Below, piece by piece: positions 48,117-57,340 of a DNA stretch of 64,000 nucleotides; the first letter of the stretch is position 1, and every line of letters starts with the position of its first letter. This DNA comes from Vulcanimicrobiota bacterium. Lineage in GTDB: Bacteria; Vulcanimicrobiota; Vulcanimicrobiia; Vulcanimicrobiales; Vulcanimicrobiaceae. A program made the position numbers and the translations under genes. The DNA is taken from assembly GCA_027307235.1 (NCBI GenBank), contig DAHUXH010000011.1, positions 51,931 to 115,930 on the forward strand, given 5' to 3'. The notes beneath the pieces are model-generated. The model saw only the letters and a program-made list of their open reading frames with translations. It was not told the origin of the DNA and did no database searches.

Positions 48117-49958
48117 ATGTGCGGGATCGTTGGATACATCGGGAAACGTGATAGCGTTCCGATCATCATGGAGGCGCTTGCGCGGCTGGAGTACCGTGGG
48201 TACGACAGCACGGGCATTGCCGTGATTGACGGCAGCGGGACGCTCCAGGGCTCGAAAGCCGAAGGAAAGCTCGCGCGTCTGGCCGAGCGCCTGCGCAACG
48301 GCGAACCGCTCGCGGGAACGGTGGGCCTGGGTCACACCCGATGGGCGACGCACGGACGCCCCTCCGACGCCAACGCCCATCCGCACGCCGATTGCACGGG
48401 GAAGATCGCGGTCGTCCACAACGGCATCATCGAGAACTATGCGCCGCTGCGCGCGATGCTGATCAAAGAAGGTCACACGTTCAAGAGTGAGACTGACACC
48501 GAAGTGCTCGCGCACCTGATCGAGAAATATCGTGACGGCGATCTCGAAGCCGCCGTACGCCGGACGCTGAAAGAAGTGCGTGGTGCCTATGCCCTCGGCG
48601 TCATCTCGAGCGACGATCCCGAGCACCTCATCTTTGCGCGCAACGGCGCGAGCCCGCTGGTCGTTGGAATCGGCGAGGGCGAGATGTTCGTCGCCTCTGA
48701 TACACCGGCGATCCTCCAGCACACGCGCAAAGAGATTATCTTGCAGGAAGGCGAGATGGTCGTCGTCGGCCGTGATGGCTGGCGCCTCACCGACTACGAC
48801 GGAAAACCGCTCGCGCGCGACGTCGTGCAAGTCATGTGGGATGCTACTTCCGCCGAGAAGAGCGGCTTCAAGCACTTCATGCTCAAGGAGATCTTCGAGC
48901 AGCCCAACGTCATCAAGGAGACGCTGGCGGGGCGCGTCGACGATAACGACGACGTGCGCTTGGAAGATCAGCTCGGCGCGATCACTCCCGATCGTCTCGC
49001 GCGCATCAGCAAGATTGCCATCACCGGCTGCGGCACGGCATTTCATGCGGGCATGGTCGGCATGTACCTGCTGCGTTCGCTCGTCCATCTACCGGTTGAG
49101 ATGGAGCTGGCCAGTGAGTTTCGCTACAGCGATCCGGTCATCGACGCCACCGCGCTGACGATCGCCATGTCGCAATCGGGTGAGACCGCCGACACCATCG
49201 AAGCGGTGCGGATCGCAAAAGCCGCCGGTTCCGCCGTGCTCGGCATCTGCAATGTGCTGGGTTCGCACCTGACGCGCGTGGCCGACGGAACCTTGTTCAC
49301 ACGCGGCGGCCCGGAGATCGGCGTAGCGGCGACCAAGACGTATGTGTCGCAAGTGACGGCGATGACGCTCTTCGCCCTCTATCTCGCGCGCATTCGCGGC
49401 ACGGCTCCGATCGAGCGGTTGCGCGAGATCGCCGAAAACACGCGCTTGCTGCCGGCGGCGGTCGACGTCGTCGTCAACGCTTCGGACGAGATTCGCAAAG
49501 TTGCCAAGAAGCTGCGCAAGGCGCGCAGCGTGCTGTTCATCGGGCGTTACGTCAACTTTCCCACCGCGCTCGAAGGCGCTCTCAAGCTCAAGGAAATTTC
49601 GTACATTCACGCTGAGGGGTTCGCGGCCGGCGAGATGAAGCACGGACCGATCGCGCTGCTCGACTCGAGCGTCCCGGTCGTCGGTGTCATGACCGAGGGG
49701 CGCGTGCGCGAGAAGATTCTCTCGAACCTGGCCGAGTCGCGCGCACGCGAAGCACCGGTGATCGTCGTCGCCAATCACGGTGATGAAGAAGCCAAGGCGA
49801 TCGCCGACCACGTTTTCTACGTGCCGCGCGTCGACGAACTGCTCTCGCCCATCGTCAACGTGATCCCGTTGCAGTTGCTCGCGTATCACATCGCCGATCT
49901 CGACGGCAAGGACGTGGATCAGCCGCGCAACCTCGCCAAGACCGTCACGGTAGAATAG
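48117..49958 (+). CDS. glmS: glutamine-fructose-6-phosphate aminotransferase (isomerizing)
   Basis: 613 residues. The N-terminal nucleophile cysteine follows the initiator (MCGIVGYIGKR), with LGHTRWATHG and HNGIIENY in the glutaminase domain (about 1-240). Two SIS domains (about 290-430 and 460-600) have SQSGETADT and the C-terminal QPRNLAKTVTVE. It makes glucosamine-6-phosphate for peptidoglycan and lipopolysaccharide. No glmS ribozyme can fit in the 9 bp upstream gap. The rph gene follows after 3 bp. Confidence 0.98.
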   Translation: MCGIVGYIGKRDSVPIIMEALARLEYRGYDSTGIAVIDGSGTLQGSKAEGKLARLAERLRNGEPLAGTVGLGHTRWATHGRPSDANAHPHADCTGKIAVVHNGIIENYAPLRAMLIKEGHTFKSETDTEVLAHLIEKYRDGDLEAAVRRTLKEVRGAYALGVISSDDPEHLIFARNGASPLVVGIGEGEMFVASDTPAILQHTRKEIILQEGEMVVVGRDGWRLTDYDGKPLARDVVQVMWDATSAEKSGFKHFMLKEIFEQPNVIKETLAGRVDDNDDVRLEDQLGAITPDRLARISKIAITGCGTAFHAGMVGMYLLRSLVHLPVEMELASEFRYSDPVIDATALTIAMSQSGETADTIEAVRIAKAAGSAVLGICNVLGSHLTRVADGTLFTRGGPEIGVAATKTYVSQVTAMTLFALYLARIRGTAPIERLREIAENTRLLPAAVDVVVNASDEIRKVAKKLRKARSVLFIGRYVNFPTALEGALKLKEISYIHAEGFAAGEMKHGPIALLDSSVPVVGVMTEGRVREKILSNLAESRAREAPVIVVANHGDEEAKAIADHVFYVPRVDELLSPIVNVIPLQLLAYHIADLDGKDVDQPRNLAKTVTVE

Positions 49959-49961
49959 CCG

Positions 49962-50714
49962 ATGCTTCGCAGCGACAATCGCCGTCCCGATGAGATGCGC
50001 GCCATCATCATCGAACCGCATGCGGCAAAATATGCCGAAGGCAGCGCATTGATCAAACTGGGTGATACGCACGTGCTTTGCGCCGCCACGTTGGAGGAGC
50101 GCGTGCCGCCGTGGATGCGCGGCCGCGGCACGGGCTGGGTCACCGCCGAGTACGCGATGCTCCCGCGCGCGACCGTCGAGCGCACCCCGCGTGAATCGGC
50201 GAAAGGACGCATCGGCGGGCGAACGCACGAGATCCAGCGCATCATCGGCCGCGCTTTGCGCGCCGTCACCGATTTGACGCTGCTCGGTGAACGCTCGATC
50301 GTGATCGATTGCGACGTGCTGCAAGCCGATGGCGGCACACGGACGGCGGCGGTGACCGGCGCGTACGTCGCGCTCGCGATCGCGCTGGCTGCGGCCGGTT
50401 TCGTTCCCGACGTACGCTCGCGCTGGCCGCTGCGCGCGCAAGTGGCCGCCACCAGCGTCGGCATCGTCGAGGGCGTTCGCATGCTGGACCTCAAGTACGA
50501 CGAGGACAGCCGGGCGCACGTCGACATGAACGTCGCCATGTGTGACGACGGAAAATTTGTCGAGCTTCAAGGGACGGCCGAAGCCCATCCCTTCGACCGG
50601 CGTGACCTCGACGCGCTGCTGGCATTGGCGGAATCCGGCATTCGAGAATTGTTCCTCGCGCAAAACGCGGCCTTGGCGCGTGCCGGAGTGCTGCACATCG
50701 CGCATGCCGGCTGA
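49962..50714 (+). CDS. rph: ribonuclease PH
   Basis: 250 residues. [12 protein letters not shown] is the family start. [18 protein letters not shown] and the phosphate-binding [30 protein letters not shown] and the C-terminal [12 protein letters not shown] follow. It trims the 3' ends of tRNA precursors using phosphate. It overlaps the next gene by 11 bp. Confidence 0.97.
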   Translation: MLRSDNRRPDEMRAIIIEPHAAKYAEGSALIKLGDTHVLCAATLEERVPPWMRGRGTGWVTAEYAMLPRATVERTPRESAKGRIGGRTHEIQRIIGRALRAVTDLTLLGERSIVIDCDVLQADGGTRTAAVTGAYVALAIALAAAGFVPDVRSRWPLRAQVAATSVGIVEGVRMLDLKYDEDSRAHVDMNVAMCDDGKFVELQGTAEAHPFDRRDLDALLALAESGIRELFLAQNAALARAGVLHIAHAG

Positions 50715-51051
50715 TCGCGAAACGCTGCGAGCCCTGGTCGCGCGCGTTGCCGAATTTCACGTCACGGAGCGGCGGCTGCGCCAGGCGCAGCGCGACGTCG
50801 AAGCCGGCCTCAAAGAAGAAGACCGCCTGGGCGATGACGTGGTGGCCCGGTATCTGCGCGAGGTCAGACGCTATTTCAGCGGCTTCGAACGCGAGGCGCG
50901 CACGCATCTCCGCGACGTCGACCGGCGGATCGAACAGGTCAACCAGGTCCACTTTAACCTGACGGCCGAGCGCGGGGTCGCCGTCCGGCGCATCGAAGCA
51001 ACCGCGAGCATGCTCGATGAGATCGCGCGACTGACCGACGCACCGCGATGA
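50704..51051 (+). CDS. small coiled-coil protein of unknown function
   Basis: 115 residues from ATG 50704, almost entirely charged amphipathic helix (for example [19 protein letters not shown] and [18 protein letters not shown]). There is no signal peptide, cysteine or membrane helix. Its stop overlaps the mlaE start by 4 bp (ATGA), and it overlaps rph by 11 bp. The position is reproducible enough to suspect a role with the Mla transporter, but I recognise no family. Confidence 0.7.
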   Translation: MPADRETLRALVARVAEFHVTERRLRQAQRDVEAGLKEEDRLGDDVVARYLREVRRYFSGFEREARTHLRDVDRRIEQVNQVHFNLTAERGVAVRRIEATASMLDEIARLTDAPR

Positions 51052-51824
51052 ACGCACTGGAACGCTTCGGTCAGAGCACGATCGACTTCTTGGAGTACGC
51101 CGGCGGTGTGACGCAGCTCGGCATCGATGCTTTCCGCGACATCTTCCGCCTCAGGGTACGCGTTGCCGAAACGATCAGTCAGAGCGCGCTGCTCGGCGTT
51201 CAGTCGGTCTCCATCGTTCTCCTGACGTCGTTGTTCACCGGCATGGTGATCTCGCTCGAATCGGCCATTCAGGCAGTGCAGTTCGGCGTGGGGAACTTGG
51301 TCGGCGGCGCGGTCGCATACGGTGCGTTTCGCGAGTTGGGGCCGATGCTCGCGGCGGTGGTAGTGGCGGGCCGCGTCGGCTCGGCTATCGCGGCCGAGTT
51401 GGGTTCGATGGTCGTGACCGAGCAGATCGAGGCGCTGCGTTCGATGGGTGTTTCACCGGCGAACTTTCTGGTCGTTCCGCGCCTGCTCTCGTTGCTGATC
51501 ATGATGCCCTTGCTCACGATCTTCGCCGACGTCATCTCGATCTCGGGCGGCGCCTGGATCGCGAACATCTACGCGCACATCAGCTACTCATCGTTCATCA
51601 CCTCGATGCGTCAGACGGTCGGCTTCGAAGACTTCGCCAAAGGTTTGCTCAAGGCCGTCGTCTTCGGCATGATCATCGCGCTCATCGGGTCGTATCAAGG
51701 GCTCGGGACGCGTGGCGGTGCCGCGGGCGTCGGCCGCTCTACGACGAGCGCGGTGGTGATCGCGATCATCCTGATCTTCATCGCGAACTTCAGCCTCTCG
51801 TACGTCTTGTTCGGATCGCGGTGA
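51048..51824 (+). CDS. mlaE: Mla-type ABC transporter permease
   Basis: 258 residues, MlaE/YrbE family. It has about five hydrophobic helices and the conserved cytoplasmic segment typical of the family (RELGPMLAAVVVAGRVGSAIAAELGSM, then EQIEALRSMGVSP). With the ATPase MlaF and the MCE protein it moves phospholipids between membranes. It is coupled to mlaF by a GTGA overlap. Confidence 0.95.
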   Translation: MNALERFGQSTIDFLEYAGGVTQLGIDAFRDIFRLRVRVAETISQSALLGVQSVSIVLLTSLFTGMVISLESAIQAVQFGVGNLVGGAVAYGAFRELGPMLAAVVVAGRVGSAIAAELGSMVVTEQIEALRSMGVSPANFLVVPRLLSLLIMMPLLTIFADVISISGGAWIANIYAHISYSSFITSMRQTVGFEDFAKGLLKAVVFGMIIALIGSYQGLGTRGGAAGVGRSTTSAVVIAIILIFIANFSLSYVLFGSR

Positions 51825-52579
51825 TGGCGTCGATCTATGCCGCCCTCGACGACGTCAGCTTGCGTTTCGGCGAGCGCATCGTGCTCGAGAATTGCTCGCT
51901 CGACATCGTCAAAGATGCGATTACGTGCATCATCGGTATGTCGGGAGCCGGGAAGTCGACGATCCTGCGGCTGCTCGATGGATTGATCGTTCCGAACAGC
52001 GGCCACGTGTACTTGAACGAGCGCGATCTCTGCCACACCTCGGAGCGCGAGCTCAATGTGCTGCGGAGAAAGGTCAGTCTCGCCTTTCAATTCGCGGCCA
52101 TGCTCGATAGCCTCACCATCGGCGACAACGTCGCCTTGCCGCTGCGCGAACACACCGATCTCCACGAACCGCAGATTCGCAAGATCGCCGAAGATGCGCT
52201 GGAGAGCGTCGGGCTGCAAAACGTCTATCATCAGCTTCCGAACCAGCTGTCCGGCGGAATGCTCAAACGTGCCGGCTTCGCGCGCGCCATCGTCACGCGC
52301 CCCGAGCTGATCCTCTACGATGAGCCGACCACCGGCCTCGACCCGATCGTCTCCCATCTGATCACCAACACCATCGTCGATTTGCGTAAGAAGTTCGGCG
52401 GAACGGCGATCGTGATCTCGCATGACCTGCACTCGATCTACCGCATGGCCGACTACGTGGCGATGCTCTTCGAGGGTGCGATTATCGCCTACGGTCCGGT
52501 GGAGGAGATTCGCCGGTCCGAGAACCCGATCGTCCAGCAGTTCCTCCACGGCTCGGAAGTAGGCCCAATCCCCCTATAA
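51821..52579 (+). CDS. mlaF: Mla-type ABC transporter ATPase
   Basis: 252 residues from GTG 51821 (ATG 51824 is the next codon). Walker A is GMSGAGKST, the Q-loop region is LAFQFAAMLDSLTI, the signature is LSGGMLKR, Walker B is LILYDEPTTGLDP, and the switch histidine is in ISHDL. It powers lipid transfer by the MlaE/MCE complex. It is followed by the MCE gene after 16 bp. Confidence 0.95.
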   Translation: MMASIYAALDDVSLRFGERIVLENCSLDIVKDAITCIIGMSGAGKSTILRLLDGLIVPNSGHVYLNERDLCHTSERELNVLRRKVSLAFQFAAMLDSLTIGDNVALPLREHTDLHEPQIRKIAEDALESVGLQNVYHQLPNQLSGGMLKRAGFARAIVTRPELILYDEPTTGLDPIVSHLITNTIVDLRKKFGGTAIVISHDLHSIYRMADYVAMLFEGAIIAYGPVEEIRRSENPIVQQFLHGSEVGPIPL

Positions 52580-52595
52580 GCCTAAGTACAGCGAA

Positions 52596-54158
52596 ATGTC
52601 GAGACAGGCGCAGGTTGGTTTGTTCGCGCTCGGCGCGCTGGTCTTGCTGTTCGGCGTCTTCTTTGTCATCACCGATTTCGGCACGCGGCAAACCGGATAC
52701 AAGATCGGCGTGCGCTTCCAGTCGGCTGCGGGACTGCATTCCGGCGCGCTCGTGTATTTCAGCGGCGTGACCGCCGGAACGGTTGACGAGATCAGCTTGC
52801 TGCCCGATGCCAGCGTCGAGGTCATCCTTTCGATGAACCGCCGCATCGACATTCCGCGCGATTCGCGCTTCCTGATCCAGGCGCCGATCACCGGCGACCC
52901 GAGCGTCGTGATCGTGCCGCCGCGTCCGCAGATCGGCGCGCCGGTCGCTGTCCAACCGCCTGCGTTGCTGCCGCGAACCGTGCTGCCGATCGATCAGCAG
53001 CCGATCGGCCACAATAGCGCGAGCGTCGCCGACCTGCTCGACCAAGGGCAGGGCGAGATTCGCCGTTTCGACATTCTCTTGGCCGACATCAGCAGGCGTG
53101 AGCCGCGTTTGCTCGACGCGCTTCAGTCTTCCATCGAGAACGCCAATTCATTGACGCGCAACGCGAACATGTCGATGACGCGCTTGTCATCGCAGTTGAC
53201 GGAGTTGACGAGCGTGCTCCAGACGAACCTGTCAACGGCCAGCGGCAACGTCGCCGACCTGACATCGACGCTCGACCAGACCGTGGTGAGAAATCAGGCG
53301 CATCTCAACAACATCGTCGCGCAACTCGACCGCACGTCGGTGTCGCTCGATAAGTCGATGGAGTCGCTGCAGGCGCTCGCCACCGATCCTGCGCTCAAGA
53401 GCAGCGTGGTTGCGACCGCGAAGAATGTCGCCGAGACGACCCAGACGATCTCCGAACTCACGCACGACCTTCGCAGCGTCACCGGCAACCCGCAAACGCA
53501 AGCGCAGATGCGCGACACGATCGCCAATCTCGACGCCGCATCGCAGCGCGCCAACTCCCTGCTCGGCGCCTTCGGTGGAACGAGCAGCGTCTACGGCGTG
53601 GATACGGGTGCGACGCCCGCTCCGATCGTCGTGCCCAGCACATCGCCCTACCCGATGCCGGCCGGCGCGGCGCCGACGCCGCAGCCCCGCACCGCGAGAG
53701 CCCGCACGAGACCCCGCTCTGTCGCGGGCAATTTCGTGATCGTGCATTATCGCGCCACCGGACTCGCTCGCCAGCGTGTGTGCTGCGGCACGCCGCTGTT
53801 GTCGAGCGATCGCGGTCCGCAGAGCGACTTCTATGCGATTCTCTTGCCGCGGTCGCCGACACGAGTCCTCATCGGGGTCAACGACATCGGCGCGAACACC
53901 ACCTGGAATCTGGCGGCGATTCGCGGACGCGCCCACGGCTTCGGTCTTGGAGGAGGCATCTTGTATTCGCGCCCCGGTGTTCTCGCTCGCTACGGCGGCG
54001 CGCTGAGCGTGCAGACGTTGTTCTACGATCCGCGCCGGCCGACGCTCGATCTGTATGGAAATATCCGCATCGCACCGGCAGCCACGCTGTTCTTCGGCCA
54101 GCGCTCACTCAACCATCAGGATCGTCGCACCGTGTACGGAATAGATCTCGGACTATGA
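52596..54158 (+). CDS. MCE/MlaD protein with long helical region and C-terminal beta-rich domain
   Basis: 520 residues. An N-terminal membrane helix (about 8-27) precedes one MCE domain (about 35-115). A long helical region (about 150-325) follows, then a Pro/Thr linker (about 335-375) and a C-terminal ~140-residue region of alternating beta strands. That region includes LDLYGNIRIAPAATLFFG and ends YGIDLGL, much like the last strand of an outer-membrane barrel. E. coli MlaD is ~183 residues and lacks the latter parts. Long MlaD proteins in other diderms reach from inner to outer membrane; I infer the same here. No mlaB or mlaC gene is adjacent. It overlaps the next gene by 4 bp. Confidence 0.85.
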   Translation: MSRQAQVGLFALGALVLLFGVFFVITDFGTRQTGYKIGVRFQSAAGLHSGALVYFSGVTAGTVDEISLLPDASVEVILSMNRRIDIPRDSRFLIQAPITGDPSVVIVPPRPQIGAPVAVQPPALLPRTVLPIDQQPIGHNSASVADLLDQGQGEIRRFDILLADISRREPRLLDALQSSIENANSLTRNANMSMTRLSSQLTELTSVLQTNLSTASGNVADLTSTLDQTVVRNQAHLNNIVAQLDRTSVSLDKSMESLQALATDPALKSSVVATAKNVAETTQTISELTHDLRSVTGNPQTQAQMRDTIANLDAASQRANSLLGAFGGTSSVYGVDTGATPAPIVVPSTSPYPMPAGAAPTPQPRTARARTRPRSVAGNFVIVHYRATGLARQRVCCGTPLLSSDRGPQSDFYAILLPRSPTRVLIGVNDIGANTTWNLAAIRGRAHGFGLGGGILYSRPGVLARYGGALSVQTLFYDPRRPTLDLYGNIRIAPAATLFFGQRSLNHQDRRTVYGIDLGL

Positions 54159-55090
54159 ACGACACTCCGATGCGCATCGGCATTATCGGCGCGGGCGCCA
54201 TGGGCACGCTCTTCGGCTACCATCTGGCGCGCCACGCCCACGTCACCATGCTGGACAGTAACGCCGCGCTGCTCGAGCAGATCGCGCAGAACGGGCTGGC
54301 CGTCAACGACGAGCCGCCGAACGTGGTGCATGTCGCTCGGCGCTCCGCCGATCTCTACAACTCGTCGGTCATCTTTCTGTTCGTCAAAGCGGTCGACACA
54401 CTGCGCGCGCTGCGCCCGTTTGCCGGAGAACTCAACCCATCGACGCCGATCGTTTCGCTGCAGAACGGGGTCAACAACGGCGACGCCATCAAGACCGCGC
54501 TCGGCGGCTCCGTTCCGGTGGTGCTCGGCATCACCACCGAGTCGGCGCTCACCATCTCGCCCGGACGCGTTCGCAGTTCGCAGCGCGGCACGACCATCTT
54601 CGGTTCATCGAGCGCGATGCCGGCGACACCCAAACGTATCGCCGATCTGCTTGGGCAGTCCGGTCTGCGAGCCAGCGTCGTCTACGACATCCGGCCGCAC
54701 TTGTGGGGCAAGCTGGTCGTCAACGCCGCGATCAATGCGCTCTCGGCGCTGCTCGATTGCAACGCCGGTGACGTGCTGACGCAGCCCGACGCAGCAGCGC
54801 TCGCCCGCCATCTGGCAGAAGAAGCGGCGGCGGTGGCGACCGCGATGCGCGTCAACCTGCCGTTCAACGACCCGTGGATCTACGTGACCGAAGTCGTCTC
54901 GGTGGGAGCCGATTCAAAGAGTTCGATGGCGTTCGATTTGGAGTCCGGGCATCCGAGCGAGATCGATCATCTCAACGGCGCGCTGGTGAGTGCCGGACGG
55001 CGCGCCGGCGTGCCGACGCCGTTCAACGAAGCGATGGTGCGCCTCATCAAAGCCAAAGAGGCGCTGATGCTGGCTCCCATCCCTCAATAA
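54155..55090 (+). CDS. ketopantoate reductase (PanE/ApbA) family protein
   Basis: 311 residues from ATG 54155 (ATGA overlap). The Rossmann loop GIIGAGAMGTLFGY is at the N-terminus, with FLFVKAVDT, SLQNGVNN, and HLWGKLVVNAAINALSALLDCNAGD bearing the catalytic lysine. An HPSEIDHLNGA segment follows. This is the full PanE fold, which reduces ketopantoate to pantoate for coenzyme A. Some family members have other substrates, so panE is not assigned with certainty. Coupling to the lipid-transport operon has no obvious rationale. Confidence 0.9.
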   Translation: MNDTPMRIGIIGAGAMGTLFGYHLARHAHVTMLDSNAALLEQIAQNGLAVNDEPPNVVHVARRSADLYNSSVIFLFVKAVDTLRALRPFAGELNPSTPIVSLQNGVNNGDAIKTALGGSVPVVLGITTESALTISPGRVRSSQRGTTIFGSSSAMPATPKRIADLLGQSGLRASVVYDIRPHLWGKLVVNAAINALSALLDCNAGDVLTQPDAAALARHLAEEAAAVATAMRVNLPFNDPWIYVTEVVSVGADSKSSMAFDLESGHPSEIDHLNGALVSAGRRAGVPTPFNEAMVRLIKAKEALMLAPIPQ

Positions 55091-55107
55091 GTATCGCTCG
55101 CGGGCCG

Positions 55108-55827
55108 CTACACTTGCGGGCGCAGCTGCAGCAATCGAATGTTTCCGCGTGCCACCTCGATGTCGATCGAACCGGCGTGGCCCCCGCCGATGCGGCCGTC
55201 CATCGTCTCTTCCGTGCCGCGCGAGGTCCCGGTAAGCCCCCACTCGGTGAAGATCGTTCCGTCGCCGGTGTGCAGATGCACAGCGAAGTGCGCGGTGGCA
55301 GGCACGCTGAGTGCGATGTCGCCTTGTCCTGATGAAAAGTGCAACGTCCCCGGCCATTGCGTCGCGCCCATCGACACGGTAATGTTCCCCACGCCCGTGC
55401 TCGCCTGCGCATAGGCGGGAACAAATGCTTCGATGCTGCCTGCGTCGGTGTGCAGCATCGCTCGGCCTGAAATATCGGTCACTTCAACATCGCCCTTGCC
55501 CGTCGAGACGTCCAGATCAACGCCGTCAGGAACGCGCACGATCGCCGAGGTCGCGCTGCTCGCAATCGGAATCTGCAGCGATGAGCCGATCATCCGCGCG
55601 GGCTGGGCCGTTGCCGACGGTGCCGGCGGCGGCCCGAAGGTGAGCACGGTGTATTGGTCGCGTGGATCGCCGGCTTTCGGCGCGTAGACGGCGATACGCG
55701 CCGTCGCGGCACGCACCGTCATGGTGGAATGCGGCGGCAGGGTCCCGACGGTGGTCGACGTCGGCGCGGGTGAGCCGCATGCGGCGAGCACCAGCGGGAG
55801 AAGAAGTGCCGAAATGCGCGATCTCAT
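55108..55827 (-). CDS. lipoprotein with DUF4097-type beta-helical repeat domain
   Basis: 239 residues. A lipoprotein signal peptide ends in LAACGS, with the lipidated cysteine at about 17. The following region has the DUF4097 pattern: short beta turns such as STGKGDVEVTDISGRAMLHT, STGVGNITV, SSGQGDIAL and HTGDGTIFTEWG. Each turn carries an S/T-G-x-G-D/N-I motif, giving a right-handed beta-solenoid-like surface. Function is unknown. The start overlaps the upstream xer gene's stop by 1 bp, so both are expressed together. Confidence 0.8.
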   Translation of the reverse strand: MRSRISALLLPLVLAACGSPAPTSTTVGTLPPHSTMTVRAATARIAVYAPKAGDPRDQYTVLTFGPPPAPSATAQPARMIGSSLQIPIASSATSAIVRVPDGVDLDVSTGKGDVEVTDISGRAMLHTDAGSIEAFVPAYAQASTGVGNITVSMGATQWPGTLHFSSGQGDIALSVPATAHFAVHLHTGDGTIFTEWGLTGTSRGTEETMDGRIGGGHAGSIDIEVARGNIRLLQLRPQV

Positions 55828-56756
55828 CAGCGCTCGTTTGTACGGTCGCGTGGGTGTGCCTGCTCGTACCCGCGGCGCATATGTTCCAGCGAGACATTCG
55901 TGTAGATCTGCGTGGTCGACAGACTCTCGTGCCCGAGCAGTTCCTTGATCGTCATGATGTCGGCACCGTTTTCCAAGAGATGCGTCGCGAACGAGTGGCG
56001 CATGACGTGCGGCGTGACGTGCCGCGTCAGCCCCGAGAGCCGCGCAAAATCGCGAAAGACCACCCAGGCCTGCCGGTGCGACAGCCGGGTCTTGCGTCGC
56101 GACAGAAACAGCGCCTCGTCGGGAGTGCGCGGGCGAACGCCAAGATACGCGCGGATCGCGTCGGCGGCTGCCTGATTCATGAACACCGTTCGCTGCTTAT
56201 TTCCCTTGCCGATCACCCGCATGATGCGCCGATCGAGATCAACGTCGCTGAGATTGATCCCGACCAGTTCAGCGCGGCGTATGCCGCTCGCGTAGAGCAG
56301 TTCCATGATCGCCGCGTCGCGCAAGCGCTGAAAATCGGTCTTACCCGAGACCCGCGTACGCAGCAGGGTCGCCACCTCACCCTCGCTCATCACCTGCGGC
56401 AGCCGCTTTGCCGCCTTGGGCGGCGGAACGTCCGCGGCCGGGTTGTCGCTGCGTCGGCCTTCCCGCTTTTGCAAGGCGAAGTACGACCGCAACGCCGCCA
56501 GCTTGCGCCGGACCGACACCGCCGTATAGCGTCGCGGTCCCATCAATTCCATGACAAACCGCCGCACGTCCGAGGTTGTCGCCCCGCCCAGCTTCAGGAA
56601 CGCCGCGGTCTTGGGATGGCCGGGCTCCAGAAACTCGCCGAAAGCCTCAATGTCGCGCGCGTACTCCTCCGAGGTTCTCGGCGATTGCCCACGCTCAAGC
56701 CGCACGTACGCCGAGAACTCCGCGATCGTCGGATCCGCCGGGATATAGCTGCTCAT
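55827..56756 (-). CDS. XerC/XerD-family tyrosine recombinase
   Basis: 309 residues. The N-terminal SAM-like DNA-binding domain is at about 1-100 and the catalytic domain at about 110-300. The catalytic set is complete: Arg in GIRRAEL, Lys in GKGNKQR, HVMRHSFATHL (H-x-x-R), His in LLGHES and the nucleophilic Tyr in TTQIYTNV. This is typical of the housekeeping Xer enzymes that resolve chromosome dimers at dif. XerC and XerD cannot be told apart here. There is no att site, tRNA target or phage gene nearby. Confidence 0.93.
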   Translation of the reverse strand: MSSYIPADPTIAEFSAYVRLERGQSPRTSEEYARDIEAFGEFLEPGHPKTAAFLKLGGATTSDVRRFVMELMGPRRYTAVSVRRKLAALRSYFALQKREGRRSDNPAADVPPPKAAKRLPQVMSEGEVATLLRTRVSGKTDFQRLRDAAIMELLYASGIRRAELVGINLSDVDLDRRIMRVIGKGNKQRTVFMNQAAADAIRAYLGVRPRTPDEALFLSRRKTRLSHRQAWVVFRDFARLSGLTRHVTPHVMRHSFATHLLENGADIMTIKELLGHESLSTTQIYTNVSLEHMRRGYEQAHPRDRTNER

Positions 56757-56816
56757 CGCTGGATCTCTGCACGGGAATGCGAGAGGAGCGCCTTTTTACG
56801 CCATGAATACAGGCGC

Positions 56817-57029
56817 ATGTCAAAACTCGCAGAGAACGCCAACAAGCGCATCATGTTGGTGTGCTCCATCACGTTGCTCGCTCTCCTTGTGCCCATCTTC
56901 GTGATCGAAGTTGAACTAAGAAATTCCCTTTCGGGTCTGGCAGTGAATTTGATTGCCGGGCTGCTCGGCGTCGCTATCGGATGCGTAATAGGGCTCGCTT
57001 TTCTCCTTAGGTACAAGAGCGCATCTTGA
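56817..57029 (+). CDS. small two-helix membrane protein, unknown
   Basis: 70 residues from ATG 56817. Two hydrophobic helices (about 12-30 and 41-64) lie around a short loop (VELRNSLSGL), with a basic tail. Base composition is less GC-rich than nearby genes and it has no recognised family. It lies divergent from xer. The weak upstream ribosome-binding site lowers confidence. Confidence 0.5.
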   Translation: MSKLAENANKRIMLVCSITLLALLVPIFVIEVELRNSLSGLAVNLIAGLLGVAIGCVIGLAFLLRYKSAS

Positions 57030-57340
57030 TCTGAGCCTTTCTCGCGAAGAGGCGAGCGATCAGACCTCTCGGAGGTCCGCAGCAGCGACTGACGACGCTC
57101 AAGTACGCCCACCTTATGCGCCGCAGGAAGCCACATCGCCCTCAAATATCTCTCCACAGGGTCTCCATCCACAGCGTTTCCATGTCACCAAATCATTGTT
57201 TGTGGATATACGATTCGGTGTGGACAAATACTGACCTCTCCTCGTCTGAACGTCGCAGACCCGATGTCGAAATGTTGGCGGGCCGCTCGTCATAGAGGCG
57301 AGCGTCGATCATGACGCATCGCTTTCGGGAGATGAACTCT
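57030..57340. other. 310 bp without a gene, less GC-rich than its surroundings
   Basis: It contains a short perfect hairpin GACCTC-TCG-GAGGTC at about 57061-57078 without a following T tract. It also holds TTTGTGGA...GTGTGGACAAA, a TTTGT/ACAAA imperfect inverted repeat at about 57199-57228, with TATACG nearby, which may be an operator or promoter for the following oxidoreductase. I see no open frame with coding character and no RNA gene. Confidence 0.4.

Noticed and set aside
55662..57029. A 455-codon + strand frame
   Set aside because: Most of it is antisense to the lipoprotein and xer genes. Only its last 70 codons, from ATG 56817, have coding character.
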